64,000 nt of DNA from Hormiphora californensis (lineage: Eukaryota; Ctenophora; Tentaculata; Cydippida; Pleurobrachiidae). A program made the position numbers and the translations under genes. Under the pieces are notes generated by a model. The model saw nothing but the letters and a program-made list of their open reading frames with translations, ran no database searches and had not been told where the DNA came from. Position 1 is the first letter of the stretch. Every line of letters begins with the position of its first letter. This document shows, in pieces, positions 34,564 through 49,406 of this stretch. The DNA lies in the NCBI GenBank assembly GCA_020137815.1, contig CM035360.1:2803078-2867077 (forward strand), written 5' to 3'.

Positions 34564-37500
34564 CGCCTGTAACTTCTAAATTAAGTTACATGGACCTGCA
34601 GCAGAACTACCGCAGGAAAATAAAAAACAGGGCAAAATGAGAGTGCCTCAATATTGTGATGATTCCGCAATGTAATACCGGTGATTTATCACTTTACGTC
34701 GCAATACAGCAATGGTGCCATATTAATTAGCCCTGTTTATCATGTTGCACTTAGCTTGCACTTTAACGGAAGTATGAGCCAACTGGAACATAATCAAAAC
34801 ATGCAATGTAGTAGAATCAAAATATAATACCCGTCCCTCATTGTAATATTACAGAGTGCTAGAGGGTGTTCTTCTTCTAGAGGGTGTTACTGCAGGGGTC
34901 TGGAAATTTCCAAGCTCCAAAACTATGTAATGGCCTCGGGTTGGACAATTACAGTGGAGGATTCACACGCTGAGAAAGCGAGAGAGAAGGAAAGAAATAG
35001 GAACAAAATAAGGCATCATATTATAGTAAACTAGTTTTTATCTGTTCTGTTGCATCCTCTGTAGTCTCTTCTTAGTATATTTCTAAAGACTAAAGTTTAG
35101 TTGGCTGAGAATTCTTGGTTGGTGTGGACTGTGGTGGGATTAGAACCAGATAACGACCAGTTTAGCCGTTTGAATGCGATGGAAAAATATAAAAAATAAG
35201 TGATGAAGAGCATACGACATATAACAGCTGTAAGAATATGATACGACTGATGCAGTTTTAGAGTTTATACTTGCTTTGTTCTGCTGAAAACAGTGAACTG
35301 CATAATTTCCTCTGAGCTTGTTGAATTGGCAATGATCCATGTTTATTCCCTCTAGCTGTACCATGGTAACTACAATAACTATTTCCGAAGAGTTTTGTGC
35401 ATTTTCTGTAGTTGTCTCTTCTCATCCATCTTACAGAAAACAATTCATTGCTGGGGAGTTTGTGGGGAGATTTTTTGTGGAAAAATCTGCTGATTTTTTG
35501 GTTTTATGTGTGGGACTCAAGCCTTTACAGTCAACAAAGGAATGGATGTGTATAACTACATTTTCTCTGACTGAAAAGTCTTCTGGGACAATCAAGAAAT
35601 GTAAACGTTACAAATTCTCTAATATCAATAACGGTTTTCCCGTATTAATGTCACGGGAAGAACTTGCTGAAATTCAAACCTTAACTATTGAAGCCGAGAT
35701 AACAATTAAAGATAGTTATCTCGGTCCACCGAATGTCCCTGACTTGAAATCAAACAAGGTTATTTTTCATCGACTGGTAAAGGACTTTATCTCGGCCAAG
35801 TTTCAAACCATCAGACATCAAGCGAACGGATCGACTTGGATAACGGAAAGTAAAATGAGTGACGACAGGTTAACATTTGTGGTAAATAGATACAACGAAG
35901 AAGGAAAACTTGAGTCGAATCTACCCAGCGGGTCAGTGGTAATAACCATGCGAGCACCCACTTTAATCGAAACTAAGTTTGGAGATTTGGGAGAAGAATT
36001 TTGCTTCAGCATTGAGACCAACAAAGATGCAGATGTTACCTTTTTGATACACGATCAACCATCCCCATACAAGTCAGAGGTGCAGAAGGGAGCAAACTTT
36101 GGGAGAGACTATCTGTCCATTCAAACTCATGGAAACGCCAGCTTTTGCCTGAAGGATAATAGAAAAATCCCTCTCAATTCCTATATTCTAGCTGAAAACT
36201 CTCCTGTTCTGAAGAACTTCATCGAGGAAGAGGGAGAATTGGACCATGATGTTTCTGACTTCGATTCTAATTCCGTTCAGATCTTTGTCGATGCTTGTTA
36301 CACTGGGACTCTTGAAATGTTGGATGACACGACCGAGTTCAACGTTTTCAGCGATTTTGTTAAAATGATTGCTGTTTTAAAGTTGACTGGGCAAAGGAAG
36401 CATGTCTTGGCTTCTATAAACAAAACCTCCCGGAACCATCCGATAATTTCAATGCCTACTGGGACTATGCTCTTCTAGCACTAGAATCCGCTGTAAAGTA
36501 TGGAAATGCGAGTCTTTTGGAACACTTTCTTTTCGGTTACCCCACAAAAGAAACCAAAGTTTCAGTTCCGCTTTTTTTCACTTGTTGTAGAAACAACAAA
36601 GCGACCGCATTTCGATTTGGCTATGATGGTCGAATTTGGCTTTGTCAAAAAATTCATTGAGCAAGTTCTGACTCTTCTGATGCTCGGACATGAGTTTCCT
36701 TTGGTGGACTACTGGCTGGAAAACTTCAATTTCTCACTTTGTGACAAAGAAACATTGCCCTTGTTGACAGAGGTTTTAGAACCGATCACCGGCTCAGCGG
36801 TTAATTTGCTGCAAACTGCTAACGGTTGTAGATGAGGAGAGTAACCAGACAGATGAAGACAGGAAAAAAGAAGATCAGGATAACTACGCCACGGATCCAT
36901 TACCAAACGATGGAACACTGGCAATGGTGGCAAGGAACCATTGGGCCAAAATTATAACCTCTACTTGGCCGTGCTCTAGCAAGAGACCCTTCTCTCTGGT
37001 CCAGAGGAAACTTTGGGAGAATGAGGAAAATACTGATACTGATTAGTGATTCTGAATAATGAGTTCCCCAGTGTCCCGATCTCTGGAATATGAAGGAAAG
37101 ATAAATGCAAAAATTCTGCAGCAAAACAAAATCCTTGCAGCAAAATGAAAAAATATTGGGGACTGCAGCAGCTGCTGCTGCAGCAGCAGAAGATATTTCC
37201 CATACTTACACACAGAGATACAGCAGTGCTGCAGTGTTAACAGTGTGTAACACAGAGATAGAATATGTTGGGGCATGCCCCAGTTGTGCGTAATGCACCG
37301 ACAACAGTCGAGTAAGGGGGAGGGGGAAAGAAAAGAGAGATTCATACTTTAACAAAGATCTCTTTTTTCCCCATAGCTTTACAAAGGGGTGAGATCGTTA
37401 TAGTTACTGTTGCAGTACCTGAGTGGAATTTTCTCGGAATTTTCCATCTCTGCAGTCGCTGCAGCACTGCAGCAGGGAAGGGGAAGAAAAGAGAGATTCA

Positions 37501-40500
37501 TACTTTAACATAGCTCTCTTTTTTCCCCATAGCTTTACAAAGGGGTGAGATCGTTATAGTCACTGTTGCAGTCCCTGAGTGGAATATTCCAAGACATTTC
37601 CACTGCTGCAGCAGCACTGCAGCAGGCACTGCAGAGATGGAATATTCCAAGGAATTTCCACTACTGCAGCAGCACTGCAGCAGGCACTGCAAAGATGGAA
37701 TATTCCAAGGAATATTCCAACCTTATAGGGACTACAGTAGGGAAATATTCCAATGTTAGGGGTACTGGGACTGCCGGGGTATTTTAGGACGGCAAAATCC
37801 CTATCCATGACTGCAGCAAATAGTAAAATTCCTGCAGCAAAACGAGCTCCCAAAATGAAAATTCCAGGCTTGAAAAAAAAATCGGGACACTGGGATGAGT
37901 TCAGAGCAAGAATTAAATAGGGAAGAAAATCGAAAAATACTGGGTTTGACCGGGAATTGAACCAGGGACCTCCAGAGAGACATGCTCGGAGCTATAAACC
38001 ACTAAGCTACCAAACCCTATGTACTGATCGCATTTCATCGCTGTATATTCAATTAGTGATTACTCAGATAATCTGAGTAATGAGTGTTGAGTATCAGTAT
38101 TATGAGTCAGATTATTCAAGCGAGGAATTTTTACGTACATTAGGTGACAGTACACGGATATCGATAGTGATTAATTTACGGGAGGTTTTTTTATAAATGC
38201 GGTAATATTTTTGTACATATTTTTGTACATCTTTTTGATTGAAGAAGTTCAAAGAATAACTATATTATGATTTAATAAGCCGGAGTGAAAGATTCTACAA
38301 AATTACCTTAATTCACATTCCGTTCATACATTTGATATTTATGTACGTTTCACCTGGCTATTTTTCAGCATGTCCTCTCCTAGCTCGTTCCCATAAGAAC
38401 CATCTTTCCTAGTCTTATGCACACACATAGACACACATTTTACATTTTGTTAACCAATCAATCATGTATTATCAGCCCTTTCTCAGGGATTTTCTATAAC
38501 CGGTACAAGAGCGCTGGTACGACAGATTTGGGTACTGAAACTGATAGCAACGTCTTTCAGAAGGTACATGTGTGTTTGTATTTCCAGTAGAACAGAGTTT
38601 TATTCTGCGAACACATATTTGAGCTGATATTTTCGGTTGAACAGTGTACTACCACTGACTCATATAATGTACTTTACAGCTGTACTTACTACCACAAAAA
38701 CACTATGTACCAAACAGTTTTATAGGCTGTACTGTACTACTAACCACTGTGACACAATGTACTTTTCAGCTGTACTACCATCGCCTGGGGACCTCACAAG
38801 ATGAAGATGTGCTATGTATGGAGTTTCCTGATGAACCTACCTGGATGAGGTATTATTGGGGGAGAGGGTTCATTAGGGAGAGGGGCGGAGAAGGGGGAGG
38901 CCGGGAGAGGGGTTGGGGAGATGTTTATGAGAGAGGAAAGGGAAGGGGGCCGGGGAGAGGGAAGGGGGCCAGGAGGGTATCTCTCGCTTTCTGTTTTTGT
39001 GTGTGTCACAGTGTCAAGCGAGGCAATGTCCTACTGGTTCCTAGGAAATCCAGTCACGTACAGCTGACATAGCAAGATTTGAATCTGAACCAGAGAGCGG
39101 TTAACGTTTGCGGAAGCCGCGGGAAAGGTCTCCTGTGGAGAATAGTTTTCATGTAGGGAGTACTTTCTGCGCGCGTCATCGGGGAACCGCGCGCGAAGAG
39201 ACTGCCAATGGAGACTGTCACAGCTCAGTCTCCAAACTGTCAAAAAGGTCATAAAAATTTTGACTCTCTTTAGTTTGATTTGGTAGGAAATAGTATAGGA
39301 TATTATACTGAGCAGCATGCTACTGCCAGCTATCTCCTCCCTCCATCCCCCTCCCTGTCACTTCCAATTGTTTCAGTGGTGCCGGTGTCTCTGATTGTGG
39401 ACGGTACATGGAACTAATAATCTCCAAAGGCTGTGAACCAGTTAACAAGCTATGGATAGCACCACTAAACCCAGAAGATGGCTCCCTGGTTCAACCATTA
39501 AACTTCCAGAAAATATTCGATGAATTTGATGCGGAGTATGATGTCCTATGTAATGAGGGTAGCACGTTTTACATTAAAACTAACTGCGGTGGAGCCAAGA
39601 AGTATAAGGTGGTGAAATTCACCCTGGATCAACCTGATCAGGTATCGTGGTGACAGCCGCTCAAGTGAAGAACAAAAACGAAAAGCATATTTACATATTT
39701 ACCGGACTCCGATTTCGGGGCTGCTCGGGGGGAAAGGGTTTTGCTTCGTAAATCGAGGTTCTGGTAAAAACTAAAATGATGCCCAGTGAATCGGGGTCTG
39801 ACTGTAAGAAAATATCATGAATATGCTTATCGTTTTGTTTCCTTCGCTTCAGCAGCAGCTGTCACAGTTCTCTACCTCCATAAACATATATCTGGGCTTG
39901 TCAAATTCATCTTTTCAACAAAAGTGAAAGTTGGGTGCGGTCTATTCATCAGCAGAATTTGCCGATATTAATAGAGGGAATCATTTGTGTGCCCTTATTT
40001 GGTATGATCCGTTCTGCAGATGGTGGAAGTGATACCAGAGAGGTCTGCAGTTTTAGAGTGGCTGTCTGCCGTCCGAGGTGATCTCTTCCTCTGTTGCTAC
40101 CTCGAGGATTGTGTGGTGAGAGCATTGTCTTTTTTATAGGATACAATTGGGGGGGGGGACATGTTAATTGTTAATAAATCACCTCTTTTTTCGATTTTGT
40201 TAATTAACGTTAATTAACAAAATTAACAAAATTAACAAATGCTAAAAAACTGCTCTTATTGGTTGATAATACGATTTTAACTGGTTTAATTTTATAGTTT
40301 AATGACTTACCTAACACATATATACCCAAGCAAGGCCTTTTCCGATAACAATAGTCCAACCTACAGGTTTTTGGCTTAAAATCGATAAAAATCCAAAAGT
40401 TACAAATATTTCAATTTAGCGTATAAAATCTCACTTTTACGTAATTTTTTCATTGGTAATCGATTCTCTGGACTTGATAAGATGATATACAACGTTTCTG

Positions 40501-41608
40501 TTGGAAAAAGAAATAAAATTTTTCCAAAATCAATTTTTTGGTCAGAGGTTGAAAATTTGCTTCGCTACAAATCCTTGTGTTTTTTTAGAAAAATATATTT
40601 TTGGGATATTTTTCGTTGTAAGGTAAATTCATGAGTCTTATTTAGTTTTTAGGGTTGGAAAATGTGGATTAGGGTCAATTGACTTCAATTGCGATTTAGT
40701 TTGGCTAGTTTTTATTAAAATTTACACAATGGAACAAATCGCTGTAAAAAAGCCGTAGTAGAGGTAGTGGTCGTATGTAAATCGTGCAGAAGGAACAGCT
40801 TTGCTCGCAGAACAAGTGTTAAATACCAAAAATACGTGCCAAAGGTGATTTAGATGGCATAAATGGCATTTGTTAACGTTTGTTAACTTTTTGTTAATTT
40901 TGTTAATAAATCACCTGTTTTCTCGATGTTAATATTAACAAAGTTAACAAAATTAACATGTCCCCCCCCCCCCCATACAATTTAATCACATGATGGACTA
41001 TCCAATATCCATTCTCTCATGCACTAATATGAGCAGGCAGAAAATTATTAAACCATACCCGGGGAGGGTTTGCAGCTGGGAGCTGCAGCAGTTCTCGCGT
41101 TTTCCAGAGTTGATTCCATACCCCCCCCCCCCTTCAGAAATATTAAACCCCATCCCCTTTCAGAATAAAATGTACCTCTATGACATGTCGGGTAGGATGG
41201 TGCAGGAATATTAAACCCCATCCCCTTTCAGAATAAAATGTACCTCTATGACATGTCGGGTAGGATGGTGCAGGAATATTAAACCCCATCCCTCTTTCAG
41301 AATAAAATGTACCTCTATGACATGTCGGGTGGGATGGTGCAGGAATATTAAACCCCATCCCTCTCCATTTCAGAATAAAATGTACCTCTATGACATGTCA
41401 GGTGGAATGGTGCAGGAATATTAAACCCCATCCCCCTTTCAGAATAAAATGTACCTCTATGACATGTCGGGTGGGATGGTGCAGGAACTTTCTCTACCCC
41501 CAGGAGCCGTATACGGCTGCTCCTGTCGGAAAAAAGACAATTTTGTAAGTAATAATTGCATCTCAGTGGGTGGCGTGACAGCTACGGGAACTCTTGACCA
41601 CCGCATCT

Positions 41609-41698
<90 letters not shown>

Positions 41699-44600
41699 CC
41701 TCTATCTATCTCTCTCTCTCTATCTCTCTCTCTCTATCTCTCTCTCCCTCTTATCTTATTACCCCCCAAACCTTCTTCCTCACTCAAAAGCACTCAGATA
41801 CAAGGCGTTCATTTGATGAACGTATTATATATTCTAAAGTCCCAGACTAGTTTATGACTTCCTCAAAGCTGTGATCACGGTCAGTGACGATAGCAATTTT
41901 AAATATCCAAACTGCGTCCTTCCATTCCTTCTATTCCTTCCATTCCTTCCATTCTGATTTGACACTCCCTGACCCAAAATAGATGATAAAACACCTTATA
42001 AGTTACCAATTTTGAGACAGAGACAAACCAACTCAAACCATGCTATTGGTTGCCATGGTATAATTGGTTGCCATGGTATTAGTTATCAGGTATATATTAC
42101 CGCTTCCATCATCCCCTCAGATATATTTCAAGTTTGTATCATTCGTGAACCCGGGAGTTATCTATCACATTGATATGGAGGACAAGTCAAAGAAAGAGTT
42201 TACAGCCACGGTAAATGAAATTATCCGGGATGGAGGAGGGGGAATTATCAAGAATACTAAAAATAGGATTCAAAAACAGTATTCAGATATGCAGAAACTA
42301 TAGTTTTATCTGGAACAGATCATAGCAGCAAAATATTTGGTGTCATATCAAGGGATCAAGCAGTCAGATTTGTTGGCAGTTCTCATCCTGAATGTGGCGA
42401 GTTTCGCAACATGATGACAAGTACCACCTCAAATAGCAAGTCCTACACCACATCCCCGTTCACACAGTAGCAATTAATACTGAGCTTTCTTTCCCTGCTG
42501 TTCTCTCTCTCTCACTTTAATACTGAGCCTTCTGGTCTGCGGCCATCCTGTTAAAGCAGCAATCTTCTTCTTCTGCCTGGAGCGGGGAGGGTGTTACAGC
42601 CTTGTGGGGGGGGGGGTATATTGTGTGGGTAGTGTGAGGAGGAGGTTAGAAGGCTGCTTGAAGTGAGTATCGGTGAAGTAAGTGGGGAGGGTGTTATAGC
42701 TTTGTGGGGCAAACAATACTAAATTCGACTGGGAGCGAATATTATTGATTATAGAGGTTACAACAAAATGAAGAGCTTGAGCACCGTACCATTGTTCCCA
42801 TGGTAACGAAAGAGGGGTCTACAGGATAATGAGGTGATGATAATCACCGCGGTGCTCAAGCTCCCATGATCTGAATGAGGGTCTTTCTGTTATACACTAC
42901 CATTGATATGGCTTCATTTAGAGTTCCTGTCAGTGGTTCAAACGGTGTCATGTGACATTCAATGTGACCCGTTTTCAACCAATAGGGGGTGCAGATGTGA
43001 AGTGTGAATGTAATGTGGAATGGGGGGGGGGGGGGGTGCGGAGGTTTGGGAATTGATGAGATCTCTTGGGTCATCTAAAACTTCGAACAAATGTGAGAAT
43101 AAAAAGTAAAGAAACAAATTGGAATAAAATGAAAAATCACGTCCTTTGCTTTCGTAAATCCGAAATTGAATAATTGCTGATGGAACCCTCCTAGAGATAG
43201 AAGAATTGACTCTCTCCCTCTCACAATCTCACACATTCTCCCCTGATGATGAAAAACAAGTCCAGCAGCCAGCAGGAACATTTATTCAATTTCGGATTCA
43301 CGAAAGCAAAGTACGTGATTTTATTCCAATTTGTTTCTTTACTTTTTATTCTCACATTTGTTCGAAGTTTTAGATGACCCAAGAGATCTCATCAATTCCC
43401 AAACCTCCGCACCCCCCCCCCCCCCCATTCCACATTACATTCACACTTCACATCTGCACCCCCTATTGGTTGAAAACGGGTCACATTGAATGTCACATGA
43501 CACCGTTTGAACCACTGACAGGAACTCTAAATGAAGCCATATCAATGGTAGTGTATAACAGAAAGACCCTCATTCAGATCATGGGAGCTTGAGCACCGCG
43601 GTGATTATCATCACCTCATTATCCTGTAGACCCCTCTTTCGTTACCATGGGAACAATGGTACGGTGCTCAAGCTCTTCATTTTGTTGTAGCCTCTATACA
43701 GTTTGAATACCAATAAAAGGGGTGTTTACCTTTTCTTTCGGCCAGTATATCACAGTCAGGACTAGAACCAACTGACAGGAGAGAATCAAAACTATCGCAG
43801 ATGCTATCATATCCTGTACAGAAATACAGCGTGAAATTTGTTTGTGAAACAATGAAAACGATTGCCTTGTTCGACCCTCCCTCCCCGCGCCCCGGTTTGA
43901 ACAAAACAATGAAAACGATAAGAAATTCGTAATGGAATGTCGGCGGAACAATATAATTGGTCAAACTAAAAGTTTGTTGGAAGATGTTATTCCCATTGAC
44001 AGATAATTACCATTACTAGCCCTACTGAAAATTGTAATGTTCTAATGTAAACTATCGATAAGAGATGGAGTAAACTAACAAACGTGAGATAATTACAAGA
44101 TAATACTCGTGAAGTTCATGTTCATCATTAGATGATGGCATTTTCAAGATGCCATTTTGCAACAGGAGTCAAAATATCTCTTGGTTGGCAGAAAAGAGAG
44201 AAAGATTAATGCTAAAAATATGGGCAAATTTTATATGACTCATTAGGCAAGATTCTATTAGGTCATTTTGGGCTGCCAAATGCTCTTTTAAGTAGGATTG
44301 TTGGGGTAATTATAACAACTCAAACTGATTATGTAATTGTATGCGTGGGTATTGTGTGAAGGAGAATTATTATAGTGAGAAGAAAAATCGAGAACGGCGT
44401 GATGAAAATATTAGCTGTTTTTAGAACATTTAAATATGTATTAATTTTTTACAAAATTCTGTTTTCAGGTTTATAAGGAGACTCCTGTTAAAGGTTTCCA
44501 AACTGACGAGTACGAAACGAAGCAAGTCTTCTTTCCCAGTAAAGATGGTGTCAAAGTACCCATGTTTGTTACTTGTAAAAAGGTAAGGTGTCAAAGTAGT

Positions 44601-47600
44601 ACCCATGTTTGTACTGTAAGGTGTCCACTTTTTCCCTGTCGTTTGTAAAAAAAGACTACTTATCGTGAGAACCGTCACCGACAGCTGCTGTAGATCTTGT
44701 TTTGTTCAAACAGGGTCAAGCAAGGCAATGCAGATCTATATCTGATATAGGTATATATCACCCCTAATATTTCCTTCACCCAGGGGCTAGTTCTGGATCA
44801 CCCGTAACCCGTAACATCCTATCTAGGGGCTAGTTCTGGATCACCCGTAACCCGTAACATCCTATCCACTGGATAGTATCCAGGGGCTAGTTCTGGATCA
44901 CCCGTAACCCGTAACATCCTACCCAGGGGCTAGTTCTGGATCACCCGTAACCCGTAATATCCTATCCAGGGGCTAGTTCTGGACGGCTCACACCCGGTGT
45001 TAATGTACGGCTACGGTGGTTTTAACATCTCACTATCCCCCTCCTACTCTGTTTCCAAGATGATGTTTGTCAAGTACTTCAATGGAGTCTACGTCAGTGT
45101 CAACCTCAGGGGAGGCGGGTAAGACATTACACAGTCGGACCCCGATTTACCGGGATGCTCGGGTCCCGGGATGCTCAGGGGATTTTGCCTGCCACCCGGT
45201 ATATCGGGGTCCGACTGTATAGGTACATTACTTTTTCCCAGCTGTAAGATAAATTACTTTTTCCCAGCTGTATCATTTCTCTGGAAGGATGATGATTCTC
45301 ACCTTCGATCGTTATATATTTAGTCCCCCCCCCCCTATTTGACAGGAAGTATAGTGCTCATCGTTATGGGTTTATTCTCCCCCCCACCACATTTGACAGG
45401 TTGCTCAGACATTTGTTGAGAACTGTCCAACTTATCTAATTTCCAGATATAGTAACAGATGTTACGTAATCAAGCAGTTACTTTACTTTGGTATCAAAAA
45501 CATCATGAGCTTAGGGTGAAGGATAAATATATTATGGTATTCAAAATCAACATCAAATCTAGTTTTGGATTTGAACTAATTAATTTAGCTTAGCCACAAT
45601 TTAGCTTAGCCACAAATCATCCAGGACTTACCTAATTACCCACTAATTACCCACTAATTACCCACTATAATTACTGCAGGGAGTATGGCGATGAGTGGCA
45701 TCACGGTGGTTCTCTGGCCAACAAGCAGAATGTTTTTAACGACTTTATCTCCGCTGGAGAGGAACTAATTAAACTCGGCTACACCTCCCCTAACAAGTAA
45801 AACTAATCAGCCCCTACCTCCTTTCGCTCAGTTTAACAGTTCACTTCCTGTATCCCCCAAAGTCCAAACTTAGGAGCAGTCCACCACAGCCCCGTCCACC
45901 GCCCTGTAAAGTGTAACCCATGTTTCATCTCCAGGCTGGCTATAGAGGGTGGTAGTAACGGTGGCCTGCTAGTTGCTGCTTGTGCCAACCAACGTCCCGA
46001 CCTCTTTGGAGCGGTAATCTGTGAAGTAGGCGTTCTGGACATGTACAGGTTCCACAAGTTCACCATTGGACACGCTTGGTAGGTTCCAGAGATATATTAG
46101 TGAATAATGGGGATTAAATAGTGATATGCACAGTTTAGGAAGAAAGAGAGAGGGAGAGAGAGAGAGAGAGAGGATTTAAAAAGTTGGCAGCGACGCTGCC
46201 AACTTCGTCTGAGGGGTGGAGTATGGGGGTGGAGCGCAAGCGACTGCGTCGCTCGCGGGCCACGTACAAGGTATAGCGCGACGTGCCCAAGGATAAAAGA
46301 GAGAGTGTGTAAATAATCCCTATTACAGGTGTACTGAGTTTGGTAATCCCGATACAGCGGAAGATTTCAGTTGGATGGAGAAATATTCACCACTACATAC
46401 AGTCCCTGAAACTGGTCCTTATCCTTCTACACTCTTAATGACAGGTATTATTACACCACATTTATTCCTCTGACAGTATCAGGTTGGGGGACCCTTTGTT
46501 TTGTTCAAACCCATTTTATTTTAAGAAAGTCTAGCTAGGCAAGGGACCCTAAAGACTGTCGTCAATGCGATATGGTTGACACTGTACTCGTGAATGAGTG
46601 GCCCCCGAGGGGGTGGTGATCATACAGAAACAAAACCAGTGGGCCTATATGATATATGGAAAGGATTTCAGGATTATAGTTCCCTAAAACCACGTCCCTT
46701 TTATAAAGTATCTCACTGTGTGGTACAAAACTCGAAGGACGTGATATCCTCGAGAGCCCAAACTCCGCCCAATTAAATGTCGAGCATGGTATTATAGCAG
46801 TTCTGAGAATTAACTCAGTTTCCCAGTGTGACAGTTCTAGGAAAGGGATTTCTTCGAAGGATATAGGTTTTAGGAAAGAATAATTATAACTGAAAATCAC
46901 ATACAGACTCAAAAGTCACACCCGCCCTCAAACAATTGTTTCTCCACCAAAAACAGAACCAGAATATGCCTATAACACTGCAAAACCCTTGTTCCAGTCA
47001 TCTTCTTTTAGATCTTCTCTGCGATAAACCCACAAGGAACTATACCATTAGAATCAGGAAATACTGGTCCCTGATTGGCTGATAACCAGTCACGTGACCT
47101 AAATAACGAGTTCTGATTGGTTGTTTACTTGTTTCGGTCGGTTCCTGATTAGAATAACGCTATTTCGTCGACAATTATGGAGATTGTGAGACAGTATTAT
47201 AACCCCTCCTCCCAGCCATAGTAGCAAGATCATCATTATATTAATCAATGTCACACGGAAAAACATGTGGTCAGCGAGACCCCACTTCGTATGGAGGTTT
47301 GTGATGGTTTTTGGGCCCGTACCAGACTGACGGGGACCCCCGTCTGGGGCTGCTGTCTCTGTACCAATGATCTAGTGGATCTAGGTAGTCGGAGGGGGTT
47401 ATCTTCTCCTTGCACACCACGACGACGGAGAGTGAATCTTCTGAATCTTGTGAACCTGAACAAGAATAATTTTACTTGACGTGACAGGGGGCATTCTAAG
47501 ATACGGGAAATAACTTGAAAGAAGTAAAAAAGGAAGAACATGATAGAATTCTGAATAATGAGTTCAGAGGAAGAATTAAATAGGGAAGAAAATCGAAAAA

Positions 47601-49309
47601 ATATGATAGAATTGACAAGCTTCTAATGGGATGGGCAACTTTTTGAATCTAACTTTTCAGACATCAATAATTAATGTCTCGTGCAGAAGTCTCTGCTTGC
47701 CTTACTCGAACCTCACGCGTGCCCCGCACGAAAGTAATTTTGTTTGAAAAAAAAGTGTATTTACCGTGCATAATACAACAGGGGGTTGAGGGCAGCGTTT
47801 AGGGCGACACAGAGCAGAAAGACGGTCGTTATGGTGTAACCATGGTAAATCAGAGTTGTCTTCCCAATCTCCATGGCAACCAAGTAACCAATAGTGGGGA
47901 GGTTTAGGGAAAGGTAGAGGATGGTTACCAAGACAACCGTTACTGAGGAGTACCTAGGGGAGGATGGAATCATCATTAGAAATTAACGGTTCCGATTATT
48001 GGACCTGTAATGTACATGATAGTGTACAGCAAGATCCAAATCTATCTGACGGCCGCTGACGAATCTCGAGACAGACATACATGATAGACGATAGTGCCTT
48101 ATATACCTTAGAAATGTGATGTGACAAATACACATGATATTGCTTATATACCTGTTCTCTGTGTACATGATATTGCTTCTATACCTGTTCTGTGAGCGAT
48201 GCCCGCTGATTGGGCGATGGAGCGAGTTGATGGTGATAATGCAGAGAACACAGGAAACTGCAGTGGGTACAAAAGGTAGGAGATGGGGGATAGTAAACAC
48301 CACCAACAGGCAGGTACTCTTCACCCAGTCCGGCAGTGGTTTCAGTGCCAGGTGGTAATCCCACCCACACAACAGAGTATCCTCATTGAAGGTATATCTC
48401 ATTGAACCATGATCAAGTGCCAAGGGCAGTAGGAGCGCAAGGGAGAGGATGGTAGCGGTGTAAACTAGGATCGGGACTAGGACTATCCTTCGTTTGCAGG
48501 GAGTAAAGGGTCGCCGAAGTGCCACCGCTCGGGTCACACTCAACACCCCCACGAGAAAGACACTCACCCGGGATGTCAGGGTCCATCCTACACCCCAAAC
48601 TCCACAGATGGTACCGTTACTTAGCCACAAGGGCTGTCTGTCCCACAACACGGATATACCGGGGAGGAGGGTTAGAGTGGATGTAATTACGTCACATGTT
48701 ACAATACACAGGTAGACCGTGGTCGAGGTGGTCATCTCACGGGAGAGGAAGTACCGGAGGGCCTGGATGTTACCAGGGATACCGACCAGGGAGCATGTTA
48801 GGAGAGTGATACCAAGGGCACCATCCCAGATAGTCTGATAGGGGGATGGTGAGGTGGAGTAGAGGGGTGTTGTAGACGTCATTGTTACTCGATCTGGGAG
48901 GTGTGTCTTGGGTTCCAGATGGTGCTAGTATAGGTGCTGTGTGTAGGTGATGTTAGTGTAAGTGTCACAGATGTGTACTCCAGTAGGTCCTGTTAGTGAA
49001 GGTATACAAGTGTGCTTCAGACTAGATGGTGCTAGTAGGTGTTGATAGCGTAGTAGGTGTCACAGGTTTGTGCTGGGTTTCAGATAGTACAGCTGGCGTT
49101 GTTATGAAAGCTGTAGTTATAGAAGAATCAAGAGACAATGAAGAGTGGGAAATTAAAAAATGAATCAGAAAACAATAAATAATGAGCTGATAGAGAAATA
49201 ACAAAGACATGACATTGTTCAATCATACATGTACAGTGAGGACGCAATCTTTCAAACATGTGTCATCATAATCAACTCTGTTATGTCTCATTACATAATT
49301 ACCATTGTG

Positions 49310-49406
<97 letters not shown>

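Noticed and set aside
42856-43592. Conserved 72-codon proline-rich ORF in both foldback arms
   Set aside because: Identity follows from the near-identical arms, and the proline run is a poly-C tract; no evidence of a real protein.
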